Source: Spirochaetaceae bacterium
Lineage (GTDB): Bacteria > Spirochaetota > Spirochaetia > DSM-27196 > PWMO01
Direction: 5' to 3'
NCBI GenBank assembly: GCA_007693325.1
Contig: REDW01000089.1
Span: forward strand, 1 to 59,853
DNA: 59,853 bases
The notes beneath the pieces are model-generated. The model searched no databases. It was given only the letters and a program-made list of their open reading frames with translations, and was not told the origin of the DNA. Of the stretch, positions 47,233 to 57,263 are shown piece after piece (the stretch's first letter is position 1; every line of letters begins with the position of its first letter). The position numbers and the translations under genes are program-made.

Positions 47233-47467
47233 GTTTTCACAAGCTGGGTTTCTTCCAAGAGGCAACTTTCGCATAACTACCGTTTGTCTTGTTGCTGAGT
47301 TCTGCTCCAGTCACAGGCAGGCGCCGAAATATTGCTGCTATACCTGTACTTGCCCCAGAATCAGGCTTCTTGCACACAAATGTGCGGTGTAATTCGATTA
47401 ATTCGCCTGCTGATTGGAAATCAAAGAGTAAAATTGAACATTTGTGGGTAAAAGTTCCGGTATCCGC
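47233..47467. other. AT-richer intergenic stretch, possible gene remnant
   Basis: 235 bases between the FKBP terminator and the ilv promoter, visibly less GC-rich than its surroundings. No complete gene is supported. A minus-strand frame reads open from near 47470 to a TGA at 47237 with a normal-looking protein composition (about 78 residues, ending SYAKVASWKKPSL), but has no start of its own. It also holds a nine-base inverted repeat (47375-47383 and 47438-47446). Most likely decayed or transferred DNA. Confidence 0.3.
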
Positions 47468-47496
47468 TTGACCATGTCCCTCTAAAACCTTAGGAT
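47468..47496 (+). promoter_or_regulatory. Promoter of the ilv-leu operon
   Basis: TTGACC (47468-47473), 17-base spacer, TAGGAT (47491-47496), start expected near 47503, ribosome site GGAGGA (47517-47522) eight bases before ATG 47531. The leader is too short for a T-box or attenuator. A 5-bp inverted repeat CTTAG/CTAAG overlaps the -10 box. Confidence 0.55.
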
Positions 47497-47530
47497 TGGC
47501 GTCTAAGACTACTGCTGGAGGAATTGTGGT

Positions 47531-49261
47531 ATGACCAAGAAAACCGCTGCAGAGGTGATTGTAGATATTGTTCAACAACAGGGCGTGGAGTATATCTTTG
47601 GTTTGCCCGGAGGCGCAGCCATCCCAATTTTTGATGCGCTGGTTGATTCGCCGGTTGAACTGATTCTCACGCGCCACGAGCAGGGCGCGGTACACATGGC
47701 CGACGGCTTTGCCCGCGCAAGCGGTAAGCCCGGCGTTGCGCTTGTCACCTCGGGCCCCGGAGCCACTAATACGGTTACCGGCCTGCTCACGGCGTTGATG
47801 GACTCGATACCGATGGTTGTCATCTGCGGACAACAGACAACATGGAATCTGGGGCTGGATGCGTTTCAGGAAGCTGACGTCTCGGGGATTTCGTTCCCGG
47901 TGGTCAAGCATTCTTACCTTATCAAAGATCCCCAGGACGTGCCTCGAATCGTTAGAGAGGCGTTCTATCTGTGCCAGTCCGGACGCCCCGGTCCGGTGTT
48001 GATCGATGTTCCCAAAGACGTATCGAGTGCCTTGATCGAACCAGAGTTTGACGAGGATTATCATCTTCCCGGGTACAGCGTTCCCACCGATGGCGATCCA
48101 AAGGATATCGAGCAGGCAGCTCGTTTGCTGGAGAGGGCACGGCGGCCACTACTGCTGGTGGGACACGGGGCGGTTATCTCCGGTGCCGAAAAGGCCGTGA
48201 CCCATCTGGCAGAAAAAATGCAGATTCCAGTGACAAACACTCTGCTCGGCAAGGGCTGCTTTCCCGAGACGCACCCTCTCAGTCTGGGCATGCTCGGCAT
48301 GCACGGAACCGCCTACGCAAACAAGGCGGTTGCTGCCTGTGACTTGATCATGTCAATCGGGTCACGCTGGGATGATCGCATAACCGGCAAGACCGACGTG
48401 TTCTGCAAAGACGCAACCAAGATCCACATCGACATCGACCCCTCCGAGTTCAACAAGACCGTCCAGATGGATTGTACGGTGCTGGGTGATGCGCGCCGCG
48501 TTGTTGAATCTCTGAACGCGCTGGTCAAACGCGGTGATACCGCTGACTGGCTGAAACAGGTCGCCAAATGGCGCAGGCAGTATCCGCTGAAGTACAAGAA
48601 GGGCGGCAAGCTGCGCGCCGAACATGTCATGGAGGAAATCCATCAGCAGACCGGCGGCAAGGCCTTTGTCACCACCGATGTGGGGCAGCATCAGATGTGG
48701 GCGGCACAATATATGCGTACCGACCAACGCTTTCACTGGATCTCTTCGGGAGGAGCCGGCACCATGGGCTTCGGGTTTCCCGCAGCAATTGGCGCGCAAT
48801 TTGCCAATCCGGATGCCACCGTGATAACCGTTGTCGGTGACGGCGGATTCCAGATGACGCTGGCAGAACTCTCTACCGCGGTGATTCACAAGCTGCCTAT
48901 CAAGATTCTGGTTATCAATAACAGCTATCTGGGGATGGTGCGCCAGTGGCAGTCGCTGTTCTACGACAACCGGCTCTCGGGAGTAGATATGGTTGGAAAC
49001 CCGAACTTCGTCAAGCTGGCGGAGAGTTACGGCGCAAAAGGGTTTCGCATCAAACGTAGCGCCGATGTAAAGCGGATCATCCGTTCGGCAGTTGAGTACA
49101 ACGACGGTCCGTGTCTGATCGACGTGGAAGTCGAAAAGGAAGACAATGTCTACCCGATGATCCCGTCGGGGGCAACCTACGATCAGATGATCATCGAAGC
49201 ACCAAAATTGAAACTGGGGCAAGAGGCGCCCAGGCTGGAAAAACCGGTAGGGAGTACCTGA
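47531..49261 (+). CDS. ilvB: Acetolactate synthase, large (catalytic) subunit
   Basis: 576 residues, full length. Thiamine-diphosphate enzyme that makes acetolactate or acetohydroxybutyrate for valine, leucine and isoleucine. N-terminal domain carries the catalytic Glu ([19 protein letters not shown]); central FAD-type domain; C-terminal ThDP site [16 protein letters not shown] with [12 protein letters not shown]. First gene of ilvB-ilvN-leuC-leuD-ilvD. Confidence 0.97.
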   Translation: MTKKTAAEVIVDIVQQQGVEYIFGLPGGAAIPIFDALVDSPVELILTRHEQGAVHMADGFARASGKPGVALVTSGPGATNTVTGLLTALMDSIPMVVICGQQTTWNLGLDAFQEADVSGISFPVVKHSYLIKDPQDVPRIVREAFYLCQSGRPGPVLIDVPKDVSSALIEPEFDEDYHLPGYSVPTDGDPKDIEQAARLLERARRPLLLVGHGAVISGAEKAVTHLAEKMQIPVTNTLLGKGCFPETHPLSLGMLGMHGTAYANKAVAACDLIMSIGSRWDDRITGKTDVFCKDATKIHIDIDPSEFNKTVQMDCTVLGDARRVVESLNALVKRGDTADWLKQVAKWRRQYPLKYKKGGKLRAEHVMEEIHQQTGGKAFVTTDVGQHQMWAAQYMRTDQRFHWISSGGAGTMGFGFPAAIGAQFANPDATVITVVGDGGFQMTLAELSTAVIHKLPIKILVINNSYLGMVRQWQSLFYDNRLSGVDMVGNPNFVKLAESYGAKGFRIKRSADVKRIIRSAVEYNDGPCLIDVEVEKEDNVYPMIPSGATYDQMIIEAPKLKLGQEAPRLEKPVGST

Positions 49262-49264
49262 ACT

Positions 49265-49828
49265 ATGGCAACAGCAGTATCAAACAATGGCACGGCAAAG
49301 CAGGCGGCAACAAACGGCAGCGGCGTGAACACGGCGTTTCGCAAGCACACCCTCAGCTTGCTGGTCAATAACAAGCCGGGAGTGCTGATTCGGATTGCGC
49401 TGGTGTTCGCGCGGCGCGCCTACAATATCGACAGCCTGGTAGTCTCTCCATCCAAGGATCCGAGCTTCTCAGTGATGAATATCGTTGCCTCCGGGGACGA
49501 GAAGGTTCTCGATCAGATCCTCAAACAACTCAACAAGCTGGTTGATGTTCTTCACGCGTCCGACCGTACCGGGCAGGACATCATCCAGCGCGAACTGGCG
49601 CTTTTCAAACTGCACTGCGAAGAAGACGCACGCTCGGACGTGCTGCAGCTGGCTCACGCGATGAATTGCGAAATTGTCGAGGTCAGTGAGCACGTGACTA
49701 TACTGCAGATGACCGGCGATACCGAGCGCCTTGACAGCGCACACCGTGTCTTTGAAAAATACGGTGTGGAAGAAATGATCCGCACCGGTAAAGTACTGAT
49801 GGCCCGGGGTCAGGAAATCACCTCCTAA
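49265..49828 (+). CDS. ilvN: Acetolactate synthase, small (regulatory) subunit
   Basis: 187 residues. ACT domain at about 27-100 (TLSLLVNNKPGVLIRIALVFARRAYNIDSLVV) binds valine for feedback inhibition and activates IlvB. A C-terminal regulatory domain follows, and there is a short unusual Ala/Asn/Gly N-terminal extension of about 25 residues. Starts three bases after the ilvB stop. Confidence 0.95.
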   Translation: MATAVSNNGTAKQAATNGSGVNTAFRKHTLSLLVNNKPGVLIRIALVFARRAYNIDSLVVSPSKDPSFSVMNIVASGDEKVLDQILKQLNKLVDVLHASDRTGQDIIQRELALFKLHCEEDARSDVLQLAHAMNCEIVEVSEHVTILQMTGDTERLDSAHRVFEKYGVEEMIRTGKVLMARGQEITS

Positions 49829-49840
49829 GGAGTACTCTCG

Positions 49841-51259
49841 ATGTCCAAGAACCTGTTCAACAAAGTGTGGGACCTGCACAAAGTGACAACGCTTGACTCC
49901 GGCCAGGATCAACTGTTTATTGGATTGCACATGATCCACGAAGTAACCTCCCCGCAGGCGTTTCAGATGATCCGCGAGCGAGGACTGACCGTGCTCTACC
50001 CCAACCGAACCTTCGCTACCGTAGACCACATCGTCCCAACAGCAGACCAGCAGCGCCCGTTTGCGGATGCACTGGCCGAAGAGATGATGCGCGCCATCGA
50101 GCAGAACACCGCGCAATACGGGATAGAGTTCTTTGGACTGCACACCGACTACCAGGGAATTGTGCATATCATCGGTCCGGAGTTAGGCATTACGCAACCG
50201 GGAATGACCATTGCCTGCGGTGACTCGCACACATCAACTCACGGCGCATTTGGAGCCATTGCATTTGGTATCGGCACCTCGCAGATCCGTGACGTGCTGG
50301 CAACCCAGTGCATGGCTATCAGCCGCCCCAAGGTGCGCAGGATTGAAGTCAGCGGGCAGTTGGCGCGAGGGGTCTACGCCAAGGACATCATCCTCAAAAT
50401 CATCGCCGACCTCGGGGTGAACGGCGGGCTCGGTCACGCCTACGAGTACGGCGGCGAAACCATCCATGACCTTTCAATGGAAGGCCGCATGACCATCTGC
50501 AATATGAGCATCGAGGGCGGCGCGCGCGTGGGTTACGTCAACCCGGACCAGAAGACGTTCGATTACCTTCAGGGGCGCCGCTACGCGCCACAGGGAGACG
50601 CCTTCGACGAGGCGGTTGATTTCTGGAACAGCATCGCTTCGGGGCCCGACGCCCAGTACGATGACGTCTTTCACCTGGACGCCAACACGCTTGAACCGAT
50701 GGTCACCTGGGGTATCAACCCTGGCCAGGCAATCCGGGTCACTGAGCAAACCCCGTCAATCTCGTCACTCAAACCGGAACATCGCGAAGTAGCAGAAAAG
50801 GCGTACACCCATATGGATTTTGCTGAAGGCGATACCGTCAAGGGCAAAAAGATCAACGTGGCGTTCCTGGGTTCGTGCACAAACGCCCGTATCAGTGACC
50901 TGCGTGAGGCAGCCGCGCTGGTCAAGGGCAAGCGCGTCCACGCGGATGTCAAGGCGTTTGTGGTGCCCGGCTCCAAGCAGGTAGCCAGGCAAGCCGAAAA
51001 GGAAGGGTTGGCCAGAGTTTTTGCCGACGCCGGTTTCCAGTGGCGCGGCGCAGGTTGTTCGATGTGCCTGGCAATGAATCCTGACAAGCTACAGGGGCGC
51101 GAGATCTGTGCAAGCTCTTCCAACCGGAACTTTGTGGGCCGCCAGGGGTCACCCACCGGACGTACGCTGTTAATGAGCCCCGCCATGGTGGCCGCGGCAG
51201 CCATCTCCGGTGAAGTAGTAGATGTTCGCGAGTTTATGCGCGAACCGGTCGCGGTGTGA
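49841..51259 (+). CDS. leuC: 3-isopropylmalate dehydratase, large subunit
   Basis: 472 residues, full length. Aconitase-type enzyme of leucine synthesis. [4Fe-4S] cysteines are in [10 protein letters not shown] and [38 protein letters not shown] is the conserved active-site loop. AAGGAG upstream. Requires LeuD. Confidence 0.97.
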   Translation: MSKNLFNKVWDLHKVTTLDSGQDQLFIGLHMIHEVTSPQAFQMIRERGLTVLYPNRTFATVDHIVPTADQQRPFADALAEEMMRAIEQNTAQYGIEFFGLHTDYQGIVHIIGPELGITQPGMTIACGDSHTSTHGAFGAIAFGIGTSQIRDVLATQCMAISRPKVRRIEVSGQLARGVYAKDIILKIIADLGVNGGLGHAYEYGGETIHDLSMEGRMTICNMSIEGGARVGYVNPDQKTFDYLQGRRYAPQGDAFDEAVDFWNSIASGPDAQYDDVFHLDANTLEPMVTWGINPGQAIRVTEQTPSISSLKPEHREVAEKAYTHMDFAEGDTVKGKKINVAFLGSCTNARISDLREAAALVKGKRVHADVKAFVVPGSKQVARQAEKEGLARVFADAGFQWRGAGCSMCLAMNPDKLQGREICASSSNRNFVGRQGSPTGRTLLMSPAMVAAAAISGEVVDVREFMREPVAV

Positions 51260-51282
51260 GAGAATCCCAGGGAGCAAGCACA

Positions 51283-51915
51283 ATGATGGTATCAGAGAAG
51301 ACAAACCCGGCGGTAGACAGCATCACAGGGCGCGGCATTCCGGTTCGCGGCAATGATATCGATACCGATCAGATCATTCCGGCGCGCTACATGAAGGTTG
51401 TTACCTTTGAAGGACTGGGTCAGTACGCGTTCTACGATGTCCGCTTCAAGGAAGACGGCAGCCAGAAGCCACATCCGTTCAACGAATCCCGCTACCAGGG
51501 TGCCGGCATCCTGCTGGTCAACCGCAACTTCGGTTGCGGTTCATCGCGCGAGCACGCGCCTCAGGCGCTGCAGAAGGCCGGCATTCAGGCGGTTGTGGGA
51601 GAATCATTTGCCGAGATTTTTGCCGGCAACTGCACCGCCATGGGGGTCCCGGCAGTGACGCTCTCGAGCCAGGATATGCTGCAGCTGATGGAAACCGTGG
51701 AGCAGGAGCCCACAACGGAGATCCACCTGGACCTGAGATCCAACACCCTCACGGCGGCGCGGCAGTCTTTCACATTCAGCCTGCCGCCCGCATACCGTAA
51801 CTCATTGATTGCCGGAACCTGGGATTCAACGTCGGTACTGCTGGACAATCTGGAACAGATACACCAGACCGCCGCTCGCCTGCCCTACGTAGACGGCTTT
51901 GCAGCGGGAGTGTGA
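51283..51915 (+). CDS. leuD: 3-isopropylmalate dehydratase, small subunit
   Basis: 210 residues from ATG 51283, which has GGGAG eight bases upstream; an alternative GTG at 51256 would overlap leuC by four bases. Swivel domain motifs [32 protein letters not shown] and GNCTAMGVP. Forms the active dehydratase with LeuC. Confidence 0.95.
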   Translation: MMVSEKTNPAVDSITGRGIPVRGNDIDTDQIIPARYMKVVTFEGLGQYAFYDVRFKEDGSQKPHPFNESRYQGAGILLVNRNFGCGSSREHAPQALQKAGIQAVVGESFAEIFAGNCTAMGVPAVTLSSQDMLQLMETVEQEPTTEIHLDLRSNTLTAARQSFTFSLPPAYRNSLIAGTWDSTSVLLDNLEQIHQTAARLPYVDGFAAGV

Positions 51916-51916
51916 G

Positions 51917-53602
51917 ATGGCACAAACTGATCGCAAGTTGAACCGCAACAGCGCCGCTATGACCGAGGGCGTTTCCAGAACCGCCAATCGCGCCATGCTG
52001 CGTGCGGTTGGCTTCAAAGATGAAGACTTCAGCAAACCGATTATCGGTTTGGCGGTTGCCGACAGCGACGTCTCGCCGTGCAATGTTCACCTGTGGGAAA
52101 TAGCCAAGGTATCGCGGCGCAGGCTCATAGATGCAGGCGCCAAACCGCTGCTGTTTCACACCTTTGTGGTTACCGACGGTGAAGCCATGGGGCACGAGGG
52201 GATGAAGTGCTCGCTGATCAGCCGTGAAACAATTGCCGATATCATAGAACTCGATGCTCGCGGTCACGCCATGGACGCCCTGCTCGGAATCGGCGGCTGT
52301 GATAAGACCATCCCGGGAACCGTCATGGGGCTGGCTCGTTACAATGTACCCGCGGTCTTCATTTACGGCGGAACCATTCGCGCCGGCAATCATAACGGTA
52401 AGCCGGTGGACATCGTCAGCGCCTTTGAAGCCGTTGGCGCCTACAGCGCCGGCAAGATCACAGAAGCAGAACGGCACGCTATAGAATGCGCCGCCTGCCC
52501 TGGCGCCGGCGCTTGTGGCGGCATGTACACCGCCAACACTATGGCGGCCGCCATGGAAGCCATAGGCATGAGTATTCCGGGCAGCGCTTCGGTTCCCGCG
52601 GAGTCCGATCAACGCAACGCCGTGATGAGTGATTCTGCGGATGCACTGATGCACTGCGTATTCAACGGCATCACTCCGCGGCAGATCATGACCCGTGAAG
52701 CGTTTGAGAACGCTATTCGGACCATTATGGCGCTCGGCGGATCAACAAATGCTGTTCTGCACCTTCTGGCGTTGGCACGCGAGGTAAATGTAGAACTGGC
52801 TATTGATGATTTCAACCACTTCTCTGACACCACGCCGATCTTGTGCGACATGAAACCGGCCGGGCGCTACGTCATGGAGGATCTCCACGCGGCGGGCGGC
52901 GTGCAGATGGTGATGAAGATGCTTCTCGAAGAGGGGCTGCTGCACGGTGAGGCGCTCACGGTTACCGGACGGACCGTGGCCGAAAATCTGCACGACGTGC
53001 AGGTGGTGCTGGAAGGCCAGGATGTTGTCCACACGTTTGATGCCCCCGAGAAACCAAGCGGTCCGATCGTCATCCTCAAGGGCAACCTGGCAGCCGAGGG
53101 CGCGGTACTCAAGACCTGTGGACTGCAGGAATTCGTACACAGCGGACCGGCGCGCGTGTTTGACCACGAGGAAGAAGCGCTCAACGCTATTCTCAATGAC
53201 CGCATCAAGAAGGGCGATGTTGTGGTTATCCGCTACGAGGGGCCCAAGGGCGGACCCGGCATGCGCGAGATGCTCTCGCCAACCTCTGCAATAGCCGGCG
53301 TTGGGTTGATCAAGGACGTTGCGCTGATCACAGACGGCCGGTTCTCCGGCGGCAGTCACGGCATGGTTGTTGGCCATGTGGCCCCGGAAGCACAGGTAGG
53401 CGGAACTATCGCGCTATTGCAGGATGGAGACATGGTAACCATTGACAGCAAAGCCAAGCTGATCGAGGTCGACCTCGATGACGCGGAACTCGAGCGCCGC
53501 CGCTCCGGCTGGAACGCCCCTGCGCCGCGCTACACCTGGGGCGCCCTGGCAAAGTACGCGCGCCTGGTATCATCTGCCAGCCAGGGAGCGGTGACCGGCT
53601 GA
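51917..53602 (+). CDS. ilvD: Dihydroxy-acid dehydratase
   Basis: 561 residues from ATG 51917, one base after the leuD stop; a longer start at 51899 would overlap leuD. Iron-sulfur cysteines in [12 protein letters not shown] and [20 protein letters not shown]-terminal [12 protein letters not shown]. Dehydrates dihydroxyisovalerate and its homologue, the third common step of branched-chain amino-acid synthesis. Last gene of the operon; ilvC, leuA and leuB are not in the window. Confidence 0.96.
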   Translation: MAQTDRKLNRNSAAMTEGVSRTANRAMLRAVGFKDEDFSKPIIGLAVADSDVSPCNVHLWEIAKVSRRRLIDAGAKPLLFHTFVVTDGEAMGHEGMKCSLISRETIADIIELDARGHAMDALLGIGGCDKTIPGTVMGLARYNVPAVFIYGGTIRAGNHNGKPVDIVSAFEAVGAYSAGKITEAERHAIECAACPGAGACGGMYTANTMAAAMEAIGMSIPGSASVPAESDQRNAVMSDSADALMHCVFNGITPRQIMTREAFENAIRTIMALGGSTNAVLHLLALAREVNVELAIDDFNHFSDTTPILCDMKPAGRYVMEDLHAAGGVQMVMKMLLEEGLLHGEALTVTGRTVAENLHDVQVVLEGQDVVHTFDAPEKPSGPIVILKGNLAAEGAVLKTCGLQEFVHSGPARVFDHEEEALNAILNDRIKKGDVVVIRYEGPKGGPGMREMLSPTSAIAGVGLIKDVALITDGRFSGGSHGMVVGHVAPEAQVGGTIALLQDGDMVTIDSKAKLIEVDLDDAELERRRSGWNAPAPRYTWGALAKYARLVSSASQGAVTG

Positions 53603-53655
53603 CCAGCGCCGGTTCAGGCGTGCCGGGTGCAATCCGGTTGCGCGCGGCGCAATCC

Positions 53656-55128
53656 CTACGGGATCACGCTCATATCGAGGACCACGATACCCTCGGATCC
53701 TGACACGGCCAGATGCGTGCCATCCAGCCACGCAAGGTCTGTGGGACTGCCGGGATAGGCTGCAACAAACGGCAGCGAGCGGGTGCCGCTGGAGTCCGTA
53801 ATCATAATCAACAGTTCAAACGGCGTGATGGCGGCCATCCTCTGCAAGCCTTCGTCTGCGTGCACAGCGATTCTGTGTATCGGCCGGCCGCGCGTTGCGC
53901 GTATCTGAGACGGCCGGTCTGCACCGGGGTTCCAGTCGGAGCTCAGGGCGCCGGAGAACACGTAGATCCCGTTGGCCGTACCGACAAACAGAGCGCCATC
54001 CGAATCTCCGGGCTGAGATGCAGCCAGAGAATTGATTGCGGACGGTACATAACCGTCAAAAAAGACACCGTTTGAAGCCAGTTCCTTCCACGACGTCCAC
54101 TCGGCATTCAGGTCTGCTGCAGCAATCCGCAACGCCCCCGCGGGGGTGGCCACAAATGCGTAGTCCTCGCCGTCGGTGGCCATAGCCGTCACCGGCACGC
54201 CATTGACCACCGCGCGCATATCGATTGAGAACCAATCGCCAGCCTGATCGCGCCCGCCGATGCGGTGCGCGCTATAGTACAGAATCACCGGGTTGCCGTC
54301 GGCAACCTCGAACTCGATGGCCCCCAGGGTGTCGCCGCGGGGGCTTCCTCTTTCTTCGATACGTTCGTATTGCTCTGACGGCTCAGACCCCTGGTACAGG
54401 CCGTTTGAAGTTGCCAGCAGCAACGGCTCACTTCTGCCGGGTTGGATGGAATGAATCACAAGTCTCTCACCGATAACTTCGTCAACAAGACCAGACCCAG
54501 AACCTGTCAGCTCATTTTCCTGCCAGGTACGCCCGTACACTGTGCCCTGGCCCCCTGCGGCAAACAGCCTCGTGGTTTCTGTATCGACGTAGGCAACGAT
54601 ACCACCTATCGCGGTGCCTGGAAGCGCCCATGACACCTGTGGCCGGCTGTCACGCAGCAGGATGTCTGTTCCAATCTCACGTCCCGCAGCGATGTTGAAG
54701 AGGTCTGATGCGCCCCAGCGCAGTACCTTGAACCCGCCACCGCGCACCGGTTCCCCGGTTGCAACAAAGACGCGATACGGAGCCACATCCGGAATGTCTT
54801 CGATTACCACCTCCGCCCCGGGGCGCGACGGAAAACGCGCGCTCAATGAAAACGCCGTTTGCAGGTACGGCGTAGCGGCCTTTGGATTCAACGGGTAGAA
54901 CCGCTGGTTGTAGCCGGTACCTGCCACAAGGAATACCCGTGCCGCCTCCTCCTCGGCTTGCAGCGTGCCCACTTCAGTGTCAGGTGGCGCCTCAAAGCTC
55001 AAGCGTAATGAACCGGTTGCCACGCCGGGCTGCCAGTAACAGCCGGCCAGCACTACGGTAGTTACCAGCGTCACCACAACGCGCGCCGCATGGCGCGCTG
55101 CTCTCCCCGGACGGTCTTTTGAAATCAT
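53656..55128 (-). CDS. Large lipoprotein, probably beta-propeller-like
   Basis: 490 residues from ATG 55128 (GGAGGA seven bases upstream, overlapping the FecR-gene stop region). Type II signal peptide ending VVLAGC lipidates a Cys near residue 30. Then a beta-rich body with propeller-like blades (VDTETTRLFAAGGQGTVYGR, PLLLATSNGLYQ, GEDYAFVATPAGALRIA, GALFVGTANGIYVFSG, HLAVSGSEGIVVLDM). No enzyme motif. Cotranscribed with the FecR-like gene. Confidence 0.65.
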   Translation of the reverse strand: MISKDRPGRAARHAARVVVTLVTTVVLAGCYWQPGVATGSLRLSFEAPPDTEVGTLQAEEEAARVFLVAGTGYNQRFYPLNPKAATPYLQTAFSLSARFPSRPGAEVVIEDIPDVAPYRVFVATGEPVRGGGFKVLRWGASDLFNIAAGREIGTDILLRDSRPQVSWALPGTAIGGIVAYVDTETTRLFAAGGQGTVYGRTWQENELTGSGSGLVDEVIGERLVIHSIQPGRSEPLLLATSNGLYQGSEPSEQYERIEERGSPRGDTLGAIEFEVADGNPVILYYSAHRIGGRDQAGDWFSIDMRAVVNGVPVTAMATDGEDYAFVATPAGALRIAAADLNAEWTSWKELASNGVFFDGYVPSAINSLAASQPGDSDGALFVGTANGIYVFSGALSSDWNPGADRPSQIRATRGRPIHRIAVHADEGLQRMAAITPFELLIMITDSSGTRSLPFVAAYPGSPTDLAWLDGTHLAVSGSEGIVVLDMSVIP

Positions 55129-55132
55129 ATTC

Positions 55133-55807
55133 TCATCCTCCCCTGGGGGCAAACACCCTCACTCGAACGCTGCCGCTGGCGGTCCGTAGCCGGATCGGCC
55201 GCGTGCGCGTGGTGTTACCGCCGGCGTCCAACGGGAGGGCCGTAATGGTTGTACGACTGAGCAGAACTGTGTCGCCGCGCAGCGGTGGAGTGTACTCCGT
55301 TGTGCGTGACTGGTGGCCGGCGAGCACCGTACGGCGCTGTTCAAGCCGGTTGCTCAGCTCCACACGCCCCTCGTCTACAATCAGCGTTACACCGTCGTAG
55401 CTAAACCGTGTCCCGCGCACCGACGCGGTTGACTGCGTGCTGCGCAGCCGGAAATCCTGACTCAATCCCTCTGGCGTACGGACCTCCGCCGAGACTCTGC
55501 CGACGCGCAGATTCAGCTCAGTGGTTGTGTGGGCATCCGTACGAACAAGAGACTCCAGCGCCACACGCGTCAACGCTGCCACGTGTACCTGGTTGCCGGC
55601 AACATCGAGGGTTGCACGCGAGCCAAAACCGGTGGAGATGTCGGCGCCCACAGGCACTTCGTCCCCAACCGCGAGCGCGTGCCACGGTTGTCCCGGCAGG
55701 CGTGTTTCCACACGTCCGGCGGCAGCCACAACAGTCACCGGTTCGGCAACTACGGGCGTGGCTGTCAGCAAGGCGATGAGTGCACACAAAACGAGCATTC
55801 TTCGCAT
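55133..55807 (-). CDS. FecR-domain periplasmic protein
   Basis: 224 residues, signal peptide about 1-21 (LVLCALIALLTATPVVA). FecR domain about 35-150: WHALAVGDEVPVGADISTGFGSRATLDV, LRVGRVSAEVRTP, FRLRSTQSTASVRGTRFSYDG. In classical FecR this domain relays signals to an anti-sigma system; stand-alone FecR proteins occur in envelope loci. No anti-sigma region or sigma factor is visible here, so signalling is unproven. C-terminal Arg/Thr-rich tail. Confidence 0.8.
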   Translation of the reverse strand: MRRMLVLCALIALLTATPVVAEPVTVVAAAGRVETRLPGQPWHALAVGDEVPVGADISTGFGSRATLDVAGNQVHVAALTRVALESLVRTDAHTTTELNLRVGRVSAEVRTPEGLSQDFRLRSTQSTASVRGTRFSYDGVTLIVDEGRVELSNRLEQRRTVLAGHQSRTTEYTPPLRGDTVLLSRTTITALPLDAGGNTTRTRPIRLRTASGSVRVRVFAPRGG

Positions 55808-55818
55808 ACTGTGTCCTC

Positions 55819-56277
55819 CTAGAAGCTCAGACTCAATTCAGCCTGTAGCGCAAATCGTGGATCCTGCCATTGATTGTCAAGTGGCCCCCCAGAGCTGCTG
55901 TTGGGCAGTAGTACGCCTGCCTGCAGCGCCATGCCCAGATCGTGGAACGGACGATAGACAACCGAGGCGCCCACTTCGGTTCCCAGGTACCTGCCGCCAC
56001 GGTCTACGTTTACTCCCGCCATATCCACCGGCCCACTGTTCAGCGCGCGTAGCAGCAGTGTTGCAGAAATCCCGGTCTGCAATTCACTGAGGCTGGATGG
56101 AGCTGTTACGCTGAACGGCCGCAGGCTGTAGTCAACACCAACGGTTACCAGGTTACCCGGCTGAGCTGCCGCCACAAGTCCTGTCGGTTGGGTCGCTATC
56201 GGCTGGAACTGGGTTACCTTGTCGCTGCGTCCTCCCTCCCTGACCGAACGGGAATCAGGATCGCCACTGGAATACAA
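55819..56277 (-). pseudogene. 3' part of the frameshifted outer-membrane barrel gene
   Basis: 152 residues in the frame after the C5 tract (56280-56284). It contains beta-strand-like segments (NLVTVGVDYSLRPF, GTEVGASVVYRPFHDLGMALQAGV) and ends SLSF, the terminal Phe of a barrel, but has no signal peptide or proper start. It continues the protein of 56214-57152. Could also be read by ribosomal slippage or after phase switching. Confidence 0.7.
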
Positions 56278-57152
56278 TGCCCCCAGCGCCCGGCGCGCGG
56301 TCCGGGAACGTAGTGCTCTAGCCCGATAGAGCCTGCATAGGAGCGGATATCAGCGTAGGCGTAGCGTGCCCCGGTGGCGGACTCTGCATCGGGTACGTAC
56401 GCAAGCACACGGCCAAATTGTACCCCGCCGCTCAGCGCGTAAAACCAGCGCGTTCCCAGTGCGCCATTTACACCCAGCAGCGCGTAGCGTGTATCCAGCA
56501 GGCCTCCGCTGGTCTCATCGAGCACGGTCTCGCCTTCTTCAATAAGATCCGCGGAATCACGCAGGTCCTGCTGAACAACTACCGCCAGCGTGACATCGGT
56601 GCGCGGTAGTGGCTCGACAAACTGCACCTCCCCAATAGCTACCAGGCGCCGCGGCGCCAGACGCACATCGTCATCGCGGTCATCAATTTCATCGAGTTTA
56701 GACATTACTACGGCACTGTTTGGCTTGAGTAATAGACCGGTGTAGACCGCACCGATGCGCGTAACTGCCGGGCGTGAAGACAGCCAGATCTCGACGCCGT
56801 CGCCGCGATGTTCAAAGACCAGTCCGGAGAACTCATCCAGTAAAAACCGGCCCGCGCGGGTCCCGACCGCCAGCCTTTCGCCCACAGCGGATAGCCCCTC
56901 CAGGTACAGCAGATCCAGGTCAGCGACGTAGAGCGGGTCGGTAGTTGCGCGGAAGCTGCCCTGCGATACCATGGAATAGGATGGTCCAAGCGGAGCGTTG
57001 AGCCACAGGGCCAGTAGCCCTTCGGAAAACCAATCGAGGTCGTCATCAGACTCGACCGTTGCAAAGAACGTCGAACTGCCGCCCCAATCGACCGCTTGTA
57101 TCGGAAAGCATAGCCACAACAGCACACAACAGACGCCCAACCGCTTGACCAC
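56214..57152 (-). CDS. 5' part of outer-membrane barrel protein, frameshifted
   Basis: 312 residues. GTG start with GAGG upstream, signal peptide about 1-20 (LGVCCVLLWLCFPIQA), then barrel-like strands. After residue about 290 (VPGPRAGRWG) the frame becomes low-complexity and basic (SGREDAATR) and stops without a terminal aromatic residue. Adding one base to the five-C run at 56280-56284 joins it to the 55819-56277 frame, giving about 444 residues with a proper barrel end. So the gene is broken or phase-variable here. Confidence 0.7.
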   Translation of the reverse strand: MVKRLGVCCVLLWLCFPIQAVDWGGSSTFFATVESDDDLDWFSEGLLALWLNAPLGPSYSMVSQGSFRATTDPLYVADLDLLYLEGLSAVGERLAVGTRAGRFLLDEFSGLVFEHRGDGVEIWLSSRPAVTRIGAVYTGLLLKPNSAVVMSKLDEIDDRDDDVRLAPRRLVAIGEVQFVEPLPRTDVTLAVVVQQDLRDSADLIEEGETVLDETSGGLLDTRYALLGVNGALGTRWFYALSGGVQFGRVLAYVPDAESATGARYAYADIRSYAGSIGLEHYVPGPRAGRWGHCIPVAILIPVRSGREDAATR

Positions 57153-57222
57153 GCGTTGCCTCGCTTCAGGCAGCAGCTATTCCATCCGCTGCCTTACTGT
57201 TTATGTCATCAAATACGGGATA

Positions 57223-57251
57223 GTTATACCGCATTCGCGTGCTGCGGTAAA
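57223..57251 (-). promoter_or_regulatory. Promoter of the frameshifted barrel gene and FecR locus
   Basis: Minus strand TTTACC (57251-57246), 17-base spacer, TATAAC (57228-57223), about 70 bases before GTG 57152. Confidence 0.5.
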
Positions 57252-57263
57252 CCCCGCTGCAAG

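Noticed and set aside
47289-47471. 60-residue plus-strand frame before the ilv promoter
   Set aside because: TTG start without ribosome site, overlaps a better-looking minus-strand frame, no recognisable motif.
47233-47530. T-box, attenuator or riboswitch leader for ilvB
   Set aside because: The likely promoter at 47468-47496 leaves a leader of about 28 bases, and no T-box core or leader peptide rich in branched-chain residues was found.
47237-48064. 275-residue minus-strand frame
   Set aside because: Most of it lies antisense to ilvB, a clear gene; only the last third outside ilvB is considered, as a possible remnant.
53603-53655. Terminator after ilvD
   Set aside because: Short GC-rich palindromes are present but no T run and no stable single stem.
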